NCBI GenBank assembly: GCA_016208495.1
Contig: JACQXX010000041.1
Coordinates: 1-52,180 of the forward strand
Length of the DNA stretch: 52,180 nucleotides
Direction of reading: 5' to 3'
Origin: Acidobacteriota bacterium
Lineage (GTDB): Bacteria; Acidobacteriota; Blastocatellia; Chloracidobacteriales; Chloracidobacteriaceae
The position numbers and the translations under genes are program-made. Below the pieces are notes generated by a model that searched no databases, was not told the origin of the DNA, and saw only the letters and a list, made by a program, of their open reading frames with translations. Positions 8,312-16,554 of the stretch are shown here, piece by piece (the first letter of the stretch is position 1; each line of letters begins with the position of its first letter).

Positions 8312-8944
8312 TTAGGTTCGGCGGGCCAGTTCACTGGTCAGGCGGTATTTGTTGGTCATTTTTTCCATGGTCACAATCTGGCAGTTCTTTGGATTTTTGA
8401 GGGCTTCAAATTCTTCCACGCTCCAGTGAAACCACCGCATCAGAAAGAGTCGCAGGGTCATGCCGTGCGTGATGATCAGTGTGTTTTCTGGATAATCGTC
8501 CTTTTTGAAATCCCGATAGAGCGTTTCCAGAAACGTGCTGACCCGGTCATAGACATCAGCCCCTGATTCGCCGTCGGGAATGCGATAATAAAAGGTGCTA
8601 AACCCGTTGCGTTCGCGCATGATTTCTTCGTTCTCGTCGGGATGGCGCAGATGACCCCAGTCGAGTTCGCGAATCCGTGGGTCTTCCAGTGACCGTTTGA
8701 TGTTGCTTCCGATGGCTTTTTGAATTTCGGCAAACGTCTGGCGTGTACGATAATAGGGAGACACATAGACATACACGGATTCATTTCCAATGATTGACTT
8801 TATGGAATTTCCCGCTTCAAGAGCCTGAGTGCGGCCAAGGCTGGTGAGGTTTAATTTATAGTCCGGTGTGGTCTCGTACATTTCCCGGTCTGCGTTTCCT
8901 TCTGATTCGCCGTGGCGGACAAGAATAATTCTTTTGGGTTTCAT
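8312..8944 (-). CDS. Histidine phosphatase superfamily protein (phosphoglycerate-mutase-like)
   Basis: A 210-residue soluble protein. The nucleophile motif LVRHGESEGN lies near the N-terminus (ILVRHGESEG at residues 6-15), and the second catalytic histidine lies in IITHGMTLRLFLMRW. A mid-protein RIRELDWGHL and DGESGADVYDR supply the usual acid and phosphate-pocket region. The branch matches broad-specificity phosphatases rather than glycolytic mutases; the natural substrate is unknown. I chose the ATG at 8944 because GGAAGG precedes it and the signature begins directly after it; an upstream extension to 9013 has no domain content. An 85-bp gap separates it from the upstream membrane-anchored gene on the same strand. 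Confidence 0.85.
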   Translation of the reverse strand: MKPKRIILVRHGESEGNADREMYETTPDYKLNLTSLGRTQALEAGNSIKSIIGNESVYVYVSPYYRTRQTFAEIQKAIGSNIKRSLEDPRIRELDWGHLRHPDENEEIMRERNGFSTFYYRIPDGESGADVYDRVSTFLETLYRDFKKDDYPENTLIITHGMTLRLFLMRWFHWSVEEFEALKNPKNCQIVTMEKMTNKYRLTSELARRT

Positions 8945-9029
8945 GGTGGCCTTCCGAGTGCAAACTAACCTGTGATTTGTCAGCAGGTTAGCAAAAAGAC
9001 GCGGTGCTTGCACCGGGCGTTGCCAAAAA

Positions 9030-9677
9030 TCAAAACGAAAATGGTTGAGTCATCCTGAATTTTGGCGCGAACTCTTCTTTTGGCACCGAGTTTGTCTCAT
9101 CTTCAATTGGTTTGTGGTCAGATGAAAAGTACCTGCCGCCGCTCCAGTATGACCCATCGGTAAACGTAACGTGCTGCAGGACCAGATACACATCCGTCGC
9201 GTTTGACAGGAGTTCTTTTGAGGGCACGCTTCCTTTGAGATCATCATAGGTCTCAGCATCCAAAATCAGTGAAATCATCCCAAAAGGAAGGACCCGCTTC
9301 TGGGGTGCTCCGGCAAGTTGGATATCGGGAATCTCGCCCTCAAAGAGAATCACCCCAAGCGGGCGTTGCTGACCTTTCATCGGCACCAACAAAACATAGC
9401 TGACTCCTTTGATGGGTTTCGGAGACACATTCAGAACGTGCAGGGTCAGCCCCTTGAGCCAGTCGTTTTCGGCGTTGAAGGAGGAAAAAAGTTTGACCGG
9501 TTTGCCAGCCACAGAAACGGTTGAGATGACAACCGGCTCCTTTTTAAAAGTCTTTTGGGTAATCAACCGTTCCAATTGTTGCGCTTTGATTGGAATACTC
9601 AGAAGCCCATACCAAATCAGGCTGATTCCTCCGGTCAGGACGATACCGCTGAATATTTTTTGAAGTCTGTACCACAT
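9030..9677 (-). CDS. Membrane-anchored protein of unknown function
   Basis: A 215-residue protein with one N-terminal hydrophobic helix (about residues 9-29, IFSGIVLTGGISLIWYGLLS), so it is probably anchored to the membrane with the remainder outside. The exported part is rich in beta-prone segments (HVLNVSPKPIKGVSYVLLV; GVILFEGEIPDIQLAG), like the immunoglobulin-fold accessory proteins often seen in acidobacteria. I do not recognise a named family and see no cysteine pairs or catalytic motif. It lies 85 bp upstream of the histidine phosphatase on the same strand and may share its transcript. Confidence 0.6.
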   Translation of the reverse strand: MWYRLQKIFSGIVLTGGISLIWYGLLSIPIKAQQLERLITQKTFKKEPVVISTVSVAGKPVKLFSSFNAENDWLKGLTLHVLNVSPKPIKGVSYVLLVPMKGQQRPLGVILFEGEIPDIQLAGAPQKRVLPFGMISLILDAETYDDLKGSVPSKELLSNATDVYLVLQHVTFTDGSYWSGGRYFSSDHKPIEDETNSVPKEEFAPKFRMTQPFSF

Positions 9678-9868
9678 AGGTTCCCTGTCCTTTCCGCTCC
9701 TGTTTCTTCCTGAAAGTGTGAGATTTTCAGATGATCAGGCATGAATTTGCTTTTCTTTTTTCTCAAAATAGTACATAACCCAAAATTCTGAATTTCAGGG
9801 AGCGGTTTTCCTGAAACCAGGAACTTGATACTCTCCCAACTACTCCATTCCAGTCAAAATCCACTCCA

Positions 9869-11341
9869 ATGAATTATCAAAAACCACCTTTTACGAAAGA
9901 GAATGAACCAAACCGAAAATTGTCCTGGTATGAACTCAAGGAAATGCTGTTTCAGGCGGTAAAGAAACAGTTTCGGTATGTTTCGCAGCCAGTCAAAAGC
10001 CAGATCAAACGGTTGTCCCCGGCGCAGTTGGAATCCGTGCTGGATATTTTGCCTCAATTTTCAGATCTCCAGTACCTGGAAACGCACCTGACCGAGGTTT
10101 TAAGCAAACCAACTCCGGCCCGGTCCAGGGATCGGTACACCCAGTTGGGGCCTCCTCCGGAAAGACAATTTAACCGTGAATTTACCCCGCCCCCTCCGAT
10201 TCCACAAACCGAAGAAGTTTTTGAGGATTCAGAGCCCCAGGAACTGGACGTAGAGCCGCCGCCGCCGGCCCGTATCGTGGATGAACCAGCCGAAGTGCCC
10301 GTGGCGAATGAGCCCGAAGAATCGAGAAGTATGGGTTCTGAGCCGGTTTATTCTTCCCGGCAGCCTGAAGTACCTGAGTTCCATCAACCACCGGTTCAAC
10401 GGCAATACTTCAAACCCAGTCCCCCGGCATCCCGGCCCAGCGCTCCCGCACCGCCACCATCAGGGGTCGTTCGGGCGACAGTCCCTCTCTCAATTGAAGG
10501 AACGCAGCTTGAACTGGTGCTCGAATACGACCGATTTTCGGACGATAAACGAAACCGGGGGGTGCGGTTTTCATTCACGATGGATGAAAGCCAGTTTCTG
10601 ATCGCTCAATTGCTGACCCATCGCCAGCACATTCAACCGCTTGAGCCCCGTGTGGCGGAAGCCATTCGATCCTATTTCAATGAAGCGGAACAGGTTCTGC
10701 AAGGCGCCATCCTGGGGGGGCAGGCCGCGCCAGCGGCACCCCAACGGGTTGAAGCTAAAATCGAACATCCACCCGTTGTGGCGGCACCAACCCCTGAGTC
10801 AGCCCCAGCCCCCCCAGTGGTGGAACCCGTGACCGATGGTCAAGCGTCTTCTTCAATTTCAGATTCTGACCTGATGGAAGGCCAGGCCGGAAAACGGCAT
10901 CGCCGAACCAATGAAGAACTCGCCGCCGCGGGAATTGCCGTTGGAAAACGCACCCGGTTGACTTCCGAAAAAATTGACCTTGACTCGCTTCAGTTCGACC
11001 CACGTCTGGCGTCAATCCTGAGCATTGATCAGGCTCGACACTTGAATATTGCCCCGGTCAGTTTCCTTGATAATTCAACCGACTTGCTGGTTTTGTTTGT
11101 CGAACCTGAAGGCAAAGTCCGGATTTACACCTTCTTTAACCGGGCGGCTAATCGGGCGGCAGTGGCGGCACTGGTTGGCATTCGACCGGAAAAACGCGAC
11201 CAGGTGAAAATCCGTACATTTCGGGTTTCACAAGACTTTATGAATCAATTTCTTGACATGGCCGCAACGACCGAAGGCAGCGATGAACCTTCAAAACCCA
11301 AACGTGGGCGGCCAGCAGGGTCCAAGAACAAACCTGCTTAG
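9869..11341 (+). CDS. Pro-rich protein with DUF4351-like start and C-terminal AT-hook
   Basis: A 490-residue protein without a signal peptide. An N-terminal segment at about residues 49-72 (LSPAQLESVLDILPQFSDLQ) resembles the DUF4351 motif found at the ends of Rpn/PD-(D/E)XK-like proteins. It is followed by about 130 residues of Pro/Glu-rich linker, a folded region at about 205-280, a second linker, and a C-terminal domain (about 375-465). The tail PKRGRPAGSKNKPA is a classic AT-hook with a GRP core, and a further basic stretch (KRHRRTNEEL...GKRTRL) lies before the C-terminal domain. Minor-groove DNA binding is therefore likely, and a nucleoid or regulatory role is inference. The ATG has no clear ribosome site. 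Its TAG stop is directly followed by a dispersed repeat. Confidence 0.65.
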   Translation: MNYQKPPFTKENEPNRKLSWYELKEMLFQAVKKQFRYVSQPVKSQIKRLSPAQLESVLDILPQFSDLQYLETHLTEVLSKPTPARSRDRYTQLGPPPERQFNREFTPPPPIPQTEEVFEDSEPQELDVEPPPPARIVDEPAEVPVANEPEESRSMGSEPVYSSRQPEVPEFHQPPVQRQYFKPSPPASRPSAPAPPPSGVVRATVPLSIEGTQLELVLEYDRFSDDKRNRGVRFSFTMDESQFLIAQLLTHRQHIQPLEPRVAEAIRSYFNEAEQVLQGAILGGQAAPAAPQRVEAKIEHPPVVAAPTPESAPAPPVVEPVTDGQASSSISDSDLMEGQAGKRHRRTNEELAAAGIAVGKRTRLTSEKIDLDSLQFDPRLASILSIDQARHLNIAPVSFLDNSTDLLVLFVEPEGKVRIYTFFNRAANRAAVAALVGIRPEKRDQVKIRTFRVSQDFMNQFLDMAATTEGSDEPSKPKRGRPAGSKNKPA

Positions 11342-11408
11342 GGAGTCGGATGGAAATATCATACCACCAGGGTTCAGGGTTCAGGGTTCAGGGTTCAGGG
11401 TTCAGGGC
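11341..11408. repeat. Dispersed 33-bp end sequence plus GGGTTCA array
   Basis: From 11341 a 32-33 bp sequence (GGGAGTCGGATGG... ending CATACCACCAGGG) leads into about five CAGGGTT units (to 11407). The exact reverse complement of the 33-bp part, also attached to a heptamer array, lies at 40911-40943, so this is an element end. The remaining gap to 11712 holds no gene I can support. Confidence 0.8.
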
Positions 11409-11712
11409 CAGATACTCCACGTTGAGTGGTACCCGCCAGTTCCCCAGTCTTCATCTTGAGTGGGATCAGTCAACTCATGTGGGATTTTATTTTCTTCTGG
11501 GTCCCTTAGATGAAATGACTCAACTGGTTTAGACCTGTTGGACCAAGGGCTTGTGGCTTCGAGAAATGTAATTTTTCCAGCCAGTGAGCCCTTTTTTATT
11601 GCCTCTGCCGGGCTAAATTCCTGCCCTTCGAACGACTCCCGTTTCATTGCTCGCACTGCTCACAAATGGCTGTGATTCACTCATTTCGCATCGAGTCAAG
11701 AAAGGTACCCCG

Positions 11713-13428
11713 ATGAAAAAGTTGATAAATTCTCCCCAGACCGTGGTCCCTGAAATGCTTGAAGGACTGGTACTGCTCTATCCCGGACTTGACGGTGTGC
11801 CAGGCCAGCCAGTGCTGATTCGCTCGGATATCGAAATGGTCCGCCAGCAGCAAGTTTCAATCATCTCAGGAGGCGGAAGCGGCCATGAACCAGCCCATGC
11901 TGGATATGTTGGGTCAGGCATGTTGAGCGCCGCAGTCGCGGGTGAGGTGTTTACCTCCCCAACCCCGGACGCCATTCTGGGAGCACTGCGGGTGACGACT
12001 GGATCTCCGGGAGCGCTTCTGATTGTGAAGAACTACACCGGGGACCGATTAAATTTTGGACTTGCGGCTGAAATGTTTCGGGCCCAAGGCCATTTCGTCG
12101 AAATGGTGGTTGTGGCTGATGATGTGGCCCTGGCTGATTCGACCAACCACGCTGGGCGCCGTGGGCTGGCGGGGACGATTTTGGTTCACAAGATTGCGGG
12201 AGCAGCGGCTGAAGCCGGGGCTTCGGTGTCTGAAGTTGCGGCTGAAGCACGCGCGGCGGCCTCAGCCGTCAGAACAATGGGAGTCGCACTGACGCCGTGC
12301 ATTGTACCAGCGGCGGGCCAGCCTGGATTTACACTTGGCCGGGATGAAATCGAATTGGGGTTGGGCATCCACGGGGAACCAGGTGTCCGACGCGAGGCGC
12401 TCCAATCGGCTGACCGCCTGGTTGATGAATTACTGGAACCTATATTGAAAGACCTTCAACTGACTGCGGGCGAACGGGTTGTACTGCTGGTCAATAATCT
12501 TGGCGCCACCCCGACGATAGAACTTGCCATTGTGGCACGCCGGGCCCTGACGGTGATTGAACAGCGGGGAATTCTTGTCGAGCGGGCATATGCCGGAACT
12601 TTTCTTTCAGCACTTGAAATGGCGGGAGTCTCCCTTTCCGTCATGCGAGTGGATGACGAGCGCCTGCGCCGCCTTGATGCTCCAACCGGGGCGCCAGCCT
12701 GGCCAAATGCTGCCGCCCAGCCTCGTGCGCGTCAGCGGTCCAAACCACATCTTGATCAATCCATACCTGAACCCGGCAAGTCCGTGGGGAAACCTGTGAC
12801 CCACGCCGGTCAGGTTCTGGAACAGGTGCTTTCAGATGTGTGCGAGGCGTTGATTCATCAGGCCCCGCAATTCACCGAAATGGATCGTGAAGTCGGCGAT
12901 GGAGACCTGGGAATCAGTCTTGCCCGAGGCGCCCAGGCCATGCGCGACCAGTTGCCAATGATTGACCTTGATGACCCAACCCGGACCTTATATGACCTGG
13001 GAATGACCGTTCAGCGAGTAATGGGCGGCACCTCAGGCGCGCTCTATTCGGTTTTCCTGCTGCGAGCGTCGCGGCTTTTCCACGAGGAAGCACAGCCCGG
13101 ACTGGCTGCCTGGGCACGAGTCTTTCGCGGCGCCAGCGAAGCCATTCGCGAGTTTGGTGGCGCCGAACCCGGAGACAGAACCATGCTGGATGCACTGCTC
13201 CCGGCGGTTGCGGCAGTTGAAGCCGGAGCCGCACGGGGACTCACCGCGGCTGAGACGCTTGATCGAGCAGCTACTGAAGCCAGTGCCGGGGCTGAAGCAA
13301 CAAAAACCATGTTACCCAGGCGTGGACGGTCGAGTTATGTCGGAGAGCGAGTGTTGGGATTCCCAGACCCAGGTGCAGCGGCGGTTGCCGCATGGCTGAG
13401 GGTCGTGGCAAGGGCATTTCAAGAATAA
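11713..13428 (+). CDS. dhaK: ATP-dependent dihydroxyacetone kinase, fused DhaK-DhaL
   Basis: A single-chain glycerone kinase of 571 residues that phosphorylates dihydroxyacetone (and often glyceraldehyde) with ATP. The N-terminal DhaK domain (about 1-325) has the substrate pocket ISGGGSGHEPAHAGYVG at residues 51-67 and the segment LGLGIHGEPGV, which carries the histidine that binds substrate covalently. The C-terminal DhaL domain (about 370-571) has the Mg-ATP site in MDREVGDGDLGISLARG and GGTSGALYSVF, ending with GRSSYVGERVLGFPDPGA. Start: the ATG at 11713, preceded by AAGAAAGG. Its length matches the Citrobacter/eukaryotic single-chain type, not the phosphotransferase-dependent split type. 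It is followed within about 12 bp by a heptamer stub and a 340-bp palindrome. Confidence 0.93.
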   Translation: MKKLINSPQTVVPEMLEGLVLLYPGLDGVPGQPVLIRSDIEMVRQQQVSIISGGGSGHEPAHAGYVGSGMLSAAVAGEVFTSPTPDAILGALRVTTGSPGALLIVKNYTGDRLNFGLAAEMFRAQGHFVEMVVVADDVALADSTNHAGRRGLAGTILVHKIAGAAAEAGASVSEVAAEARAAASAVRTMGVALTPCIVPAAGQPGFTLGRDEIELGLGIHGEPGVRREALQSADRLVDELLEPILKDLQLTAGERVVLLVNNLGATPTIELAIVARRALTVIEQRGILVERAYAGTFLSALEMAGVSLSVMRVDDERLRRLDAPTGAPAWPNAAAQPRARQRSKPHLDQSIPEPGKSVGKPVTHAGQVLEQVLSDVCEALIHQAPQFTEMDREVGDGDLGISLARGAQAMRDQLPMIDLDDPTRTLYDLGMTVQRVMGGTSGALYSVFLLRASRLFHEEAQPGLAAWARVFRGASEAIREFGGAEPGDRTMLDALLPAVAAVEAGAARGLTAAETLDRAATEASAGAEATKTMLPRRGRSSYVGERVLGFPDPGAAAVAAWLRVVARAFQE

Positions 13429-13440
13429 CACCCTGAACCC

Positions 13441-13779
13441 TAAGGGAGCGTTAAAAAACAACTTCCCGTTTTCATTTGGAACACCAGCCTTTGGATTGAG
13501 CATCCCGGAGGGCTGCCGTTCACATAGCCGGTCGGTTGCTCGGCTTTGCGAGCTACCACCGGGAAACGATTGTCTTCTCGGTCCGTCTCCCCCCGCGTCG
13601 CCTGCGCCCCGCAGGGCGCAGGCGACGCGGGGAGAAACAAGGAAACGGCCCGTGGATCCGGTGGTAGGCCCAAAGCAGCCAACCGACCGGCTATCCGAAC
13701 GGCAGCGCTTCGCGGTGCAAAACCAAAACCTGGACGTGGCGGAACGCACCCCAGGAACTTATTTTTTAACGCGCCCTAA
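13441..13779. mobile_element. 340-bp giant palindromic MITE-like element
   Basis: The two ends are inverted repeats (TAAGGGAGCGTTAAAAAAC at 13441 against TTTTTTAACGCGCCCTAA ending 13779). Nested inverted pairs follow inward: GCTGCCGTTC/GAACGGCAGC, ATAGCCGGTCGGTTG/CAACCGACCGGCTAT, and a perfect 19-bp central stem at 13591-13609 / 13614-13632 with a 4-nt loop. The whole element can extrude as a long cruciform. No transposase is present; ORFs within it are by-products of the palindrome. It fills the gap between the convergent dhaK and ccoI genes. Confidence 0.75.
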
Positions 13780-13785
13780 ATGGCA

Positions 13786-16290
13786 TTACTGATTTGCTTT
13801 TCTCAATCGAAGTGAATTGGTAATCACGGACAGGCTCGACAGCACCATCGCTCCGGCGGCCAGAATCGGATTTAAAACGCCCGTCACGGCCAGCCCAATA
13901 CCAAGCGAGTTATACAAAAATGCCCAAAAGAGATTTTGGCGGATCACCCGGCGCGTTTTGTGCGACAGATCAAACACATCAAGGATTTTGTTGAGCGAAT
14001 GGCTGATCAAAACAACGCTGGCGGCCTGCATGGCAATATCTGTCCCGGAACTTAATGCCACGCCCAGATTGGCCTGTGCCAGCGCGGGTGCATCATTGAT
14101 TCCATCCCCAACCATACACACAACCCGCCCCTGGTCCTGAAGCGTCTGGATGTATCTGGCTTTTTCCGCTGGCGAAACTTCGGCCAGAACCTGATCGGCT
14201 CCAATCTGGTTGCCAACGGCACTCACCGTTGCCTGGGAATCACCGGAAACAAGATGAACTGTCATCCCACGTTGCTGGAAAGTCCGAACTGCTTCGATTG
14301 AATCTGTCTTCAGGCAGTCACCAAACGCCAGTACTCCACAAAGCTGTCCATCAAGTCCAAAGAACACCAGGGTTTGCCCGTTCGCTTCCCATTCCGCCGC
14401 CTGCACTGATGTATAACCAGAGGTATCTGGCCCGGTCAGGTGTTCGAGCAGTCCACGATTTCCCAAAAATACCTGCCGACGGTCCACCGTTCCTGAAATT
14501 CCTTGCCCTTGATGAATCACAATCTCAGTGGCTTCACGCAACGCAACCCCTTGTTCAACCGCATATTTGCGCAAGGCAATGCCCAATGGATGCTCAGAAT
14601 AGGCTTCAAGCGAGGCCAGGAGTGGGAGATACACCTGCCGGAATAATTCGGGGTTGGAATCGGCACCCAGTTCAAATCCAACCAGCGAGAACCTGCCTTC
14701 GGTCACGGTGCCGGTTTTATCCAACACAATCGTGTCAATTGTCTTGACTGACTCCAGCACACTGCCGTCACTGACCAGTATTCCGGTTTGGGAGGCGGTT
14801 CCAATCGCCGTGGTCATCGCAAGCGGTGTGGCCATTCCCAATGCACAGGGACAGGCAATCACGAGTACCGTTATCGCCCGCATCAAGGAATCTCCCGTTG
14901 GATGCCCCAACCAGACACACATCAGAAATGTGAAGGCGGCCACCACAATCACACCCGGAATGAATATTCGTGACACACGGTCTACCTGCCGCTCAATCGG
15001 CGAACGCCCGCTCAGTGCCTGCTCGACATAGTGCACAATCTGGGCCAGGGTGGTGTCGTTTCCGACTTTGGTGGCCCGAACCCGGAGCACGCCGCTGCCA
15101 TTCAAACTGCCAGCAATGACCGGACTTTCGACGTGTTTGGTCACCGGCGTGGATTCACCCGTCAGCAGTGATTCATCAGCAAAGGAATGCCCGTCAATCA
15201 CAACGCCATCGGCTGGAATTCGCTCACCGGCTTTAACCAGGAAGCAATCTTCGACTCGCAAGGCATCAACTGAAACAAATCGTTCCTGTCCATTGGAATA
15301 AAGTCGGACTTTTTTCGGCATCAACCGATAGAGCAACGTCACGGCCTGCGACGTCCGATCTTTGGCGGTCCGTTCAATATACTTTCCAATCAAAACCAGC
15401 GTTACAATCGCACAAACAGTGTCGAAATAAATGTGAATTCCACTCTGGAAAGCTTGCACCGCACTATAAAAATACGCTGCCAGAATCCCCAATCCGAGGA
15501 GCGATTCCATCCGCAGGGTGCGGTTACGCAGTGCCTGATAGCCCAATTTTAAAATTGGGCTGGCCGAATAAAAGACCACCGGCGTGGCCAACACCATCAA
15601 AACAAAGGGTAAATACAATCGAATACTTTCAGCGATGACTTCAAAGTAGCCGACATAGAGCGCCGTGCTCAGTGTCATGATGTTGAGCCACAAAAAACCA
15701 GACAGCCCAAGCCGGAGCAGCAAGTCACGTTTTTCTTCGTCGTGAGCATCCTGTTCGCCGGTAAATTCGCTGGCGTGATATCCAAGCTGTTCAATCCGTT
15801 CAATGAGGCGTGTCGGTGGTAAACATTGGGGAGCGAATCTGACTTTGACCAGATCGGAAGCAAAAAACGCTTCGGCTTTGATGACACCTGGTTCTTTGGA
15901 AACCACATGTTCAATCAACCAGGCACAGGAGGCGCACCACATGCCTCCGACGTGAATTAAAATTTCCTGCCCTGGCGTTTCAGGTGAATCCGTGGTTTTG
16001 GCGGCTGATTTTGGCGACTGATCTTGTCTGTTTGAAATCAACCCCATCCGAAGGCTTTGTTGATACAGTTCTGTCTCCCGAAAATCATCCCCTGGCTGAC
16101 ACAGGCCGCTTTCAATCAAAATGCTGTACACATTCATACACCCAGCACAGCAAAAGCACGTGTCCTGACGAACAAACCGCGATGATTCGCAGGGAAGGCC
16201 ACAAAGACCACATTCAGGGCTTGGGGCTGCAAAATCAGGGTTCCGGGTTCCGGGTTCCGGGTTCCGGGTCGCCAAATCAAGGTTGGTCAT
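13786..16290 (-). CDS. ccoI: CcoI, copper-exporting P1B-type ATPase for cbb3 oxidase assembly
   Basis: An 834-residue heavy-metal P-type ATPase that supplies copper to the cbb3 oxidase CcoN. In order: a Cys-rich N-terminal domain (CGLCGLPC ... CFCCAGC, residues 27-51) typical of CcoI/FixI; an HMA domain with GMWCASC (Cys119, Cys122); membrane helices; the actuator motif TGES; the transmembrane metal site CPC (VIACPCALG); the phosphorylation motif DKTGT; and the hinge MVGDGINDAPALA. All catalytic motifs are intact. It is the last gene of the cbb3 cluster. Residues 7-19 (ATRNPEPGTRNPD) are the translation of a GGGTTCC heptamer array, and the following APSPE comes from another dispersed motif. 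No ribosome site precedes the ATG at 16290, and no later start would keep the Cys-rich domain. Confidence 0.93.
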   Translation of the reverse strand: MTNLDLATRNPEPGTRNPDFAAPSPECGLCGLPCESSRFVRQDTCFCCAGCMNVYSILIESGLCQPGDDFRETELYQQSLRMGLISNRQDQSPKSAAKTTDSPETPGQEILIHVGGMWCASCAWLIEHVVSKEPGVIKAEAFFASDLVKVRFAPQCLPPTRLIERIEQLGYHASEFTGEQDAHDEEKRDLLLRLGLSGFLWLNIMTLSTALYVGYFEVIAESIRLYLPFVLMVLATPVVFYSASPILKLGYQALRNRTLRMESLLGLGILAAYFYSAVQAFQSGIHIYFDTVCAIVTLVLIGKYIERTAKDRTSQAVTLLYRLMPKKVRLYSNGQERFVSVDALRVEDCFLVKAGERIPADGVVIDGHSFADESLLTGESTPVTKHVESPVIAGSLNGSGVLRVRATKVGNDTTLAQIVHYVEQALSGRSPIERQVDRVSRIFIPGVIVVAAFTFLMCVWLGHPTGDSLMRAITVLVIACPCALGMATPLAMTTAIGTASQTGILVSDGSVLESVKTIDTIVLDKTGTVTEGRFSLVGFELGADSNPELFRQVYLPLLASLEAYSEHPLGIALRKYAVEQGVALREATEIVIHQGQGISGTVDRRQVFLGNRGLLEHLTGPDTSGYTSVQAAEWEANGQTLVFFGLDGQLCGVLAFGDCLKTDSIEAVRTFQQRGMTVHLVSGDSQATVSAVGNQIGADQVLAEVSPAEKARYIQTLQDQGRVVCMVGDGINDAPALAQANLGVALSSGTDIAMQAASVVLISHSLNKILDVFDLSHKTRRVIRQNLFWAFLYNSLGIGLAVTGVLNPILAAGAMVLSSLSVITNSLRLRKANQ
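16238..16269. repeat. GGGTTCC heptamer array inside the 5' end of ccoI
   Basis: About four and a half GGGTTCC units read in frame on the minus strand as the 7-residue period TRNPEPG. A gain or loss of one unit (7 bp) would shift the frame between the annotated ATG and the conserved Cys-rich domain. Confidence 0.9.
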
Positions 16291-16323
16291 AGACGGTTAT
16301 CCACAGTGTTTATAAGGATATTG

Positions 16324-16554
16324 TTATAGGAACAAACAATCTGCCTGAAAACCCGGAACCCGGAACCCGGAACCCGGAACCCGAATTAAGGCATTGATCG
16401 GCTTGCCTTTTTCATCCAGTAGAATCGGGTTGGCCCGTTTGGCAATAACATAAGCCGCCACCAGGATGGCAAGAAACAAAACAATGATAAAGGCAAAATA
16501 GGCTTTGAGAACCACGTCCTGACGGGTCGCAACAAAGGTGAACAGTTTTTTCAT
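16324..16554 (-). CDS. Small single-span membrane protein between ccoG and ccoI
   Basis: A 76-residue protein with one strong transmembrane helix (about residues 15-39, LKAYFAFIIVLFLAILVAAY). Its ATG overlaps the TGA of ccoG (ATGA), so its translation is probably coupled to ccoG. The position between ccoG and ccoI is where ccoH/fixH usually lies, but FixH is about twice as long and no FixH motif is visible, so I do not use that name. The last 20 residues or so (LIRVPGSGFRVPGFQADCLF) come from a CCCGGAA heptamer array and its flank, so the native C-terminus and stop have been replaced by repeat sequence. A role in oxidase assembly is inferred from position only. Confidence 0.6.
   Translation of the reverse strand: MKKLFTFVATRQDVVLKAYFAFIIVLFLAILVAAYVIAKRANPILLDEKGKPINALIRVPGSGFRVPGFQADCLFL
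16350..16384. repeat. CCCGGAA heptamer array in the 3' end of the small membrane gene
   Basis: Nearly five CCCGGAA units, the inverted partner of the array at 16238-16269. The two arrays flank the ccoI start region and could pair in a stem of about 30 bp. Confidence 0.9.

Noticed and set aside
13496-13792. Several overlapping ORFs on both strands of 13312-13792
   Set aside because: They mirror each other because the region is a palindrome; no family resemblance and no ribosome sites.
16324-16554. Naming the 76-residue protein CcoH/FixH
   Set aside because: Only the position agrees; it is half the usual length and no FixH motif is present.
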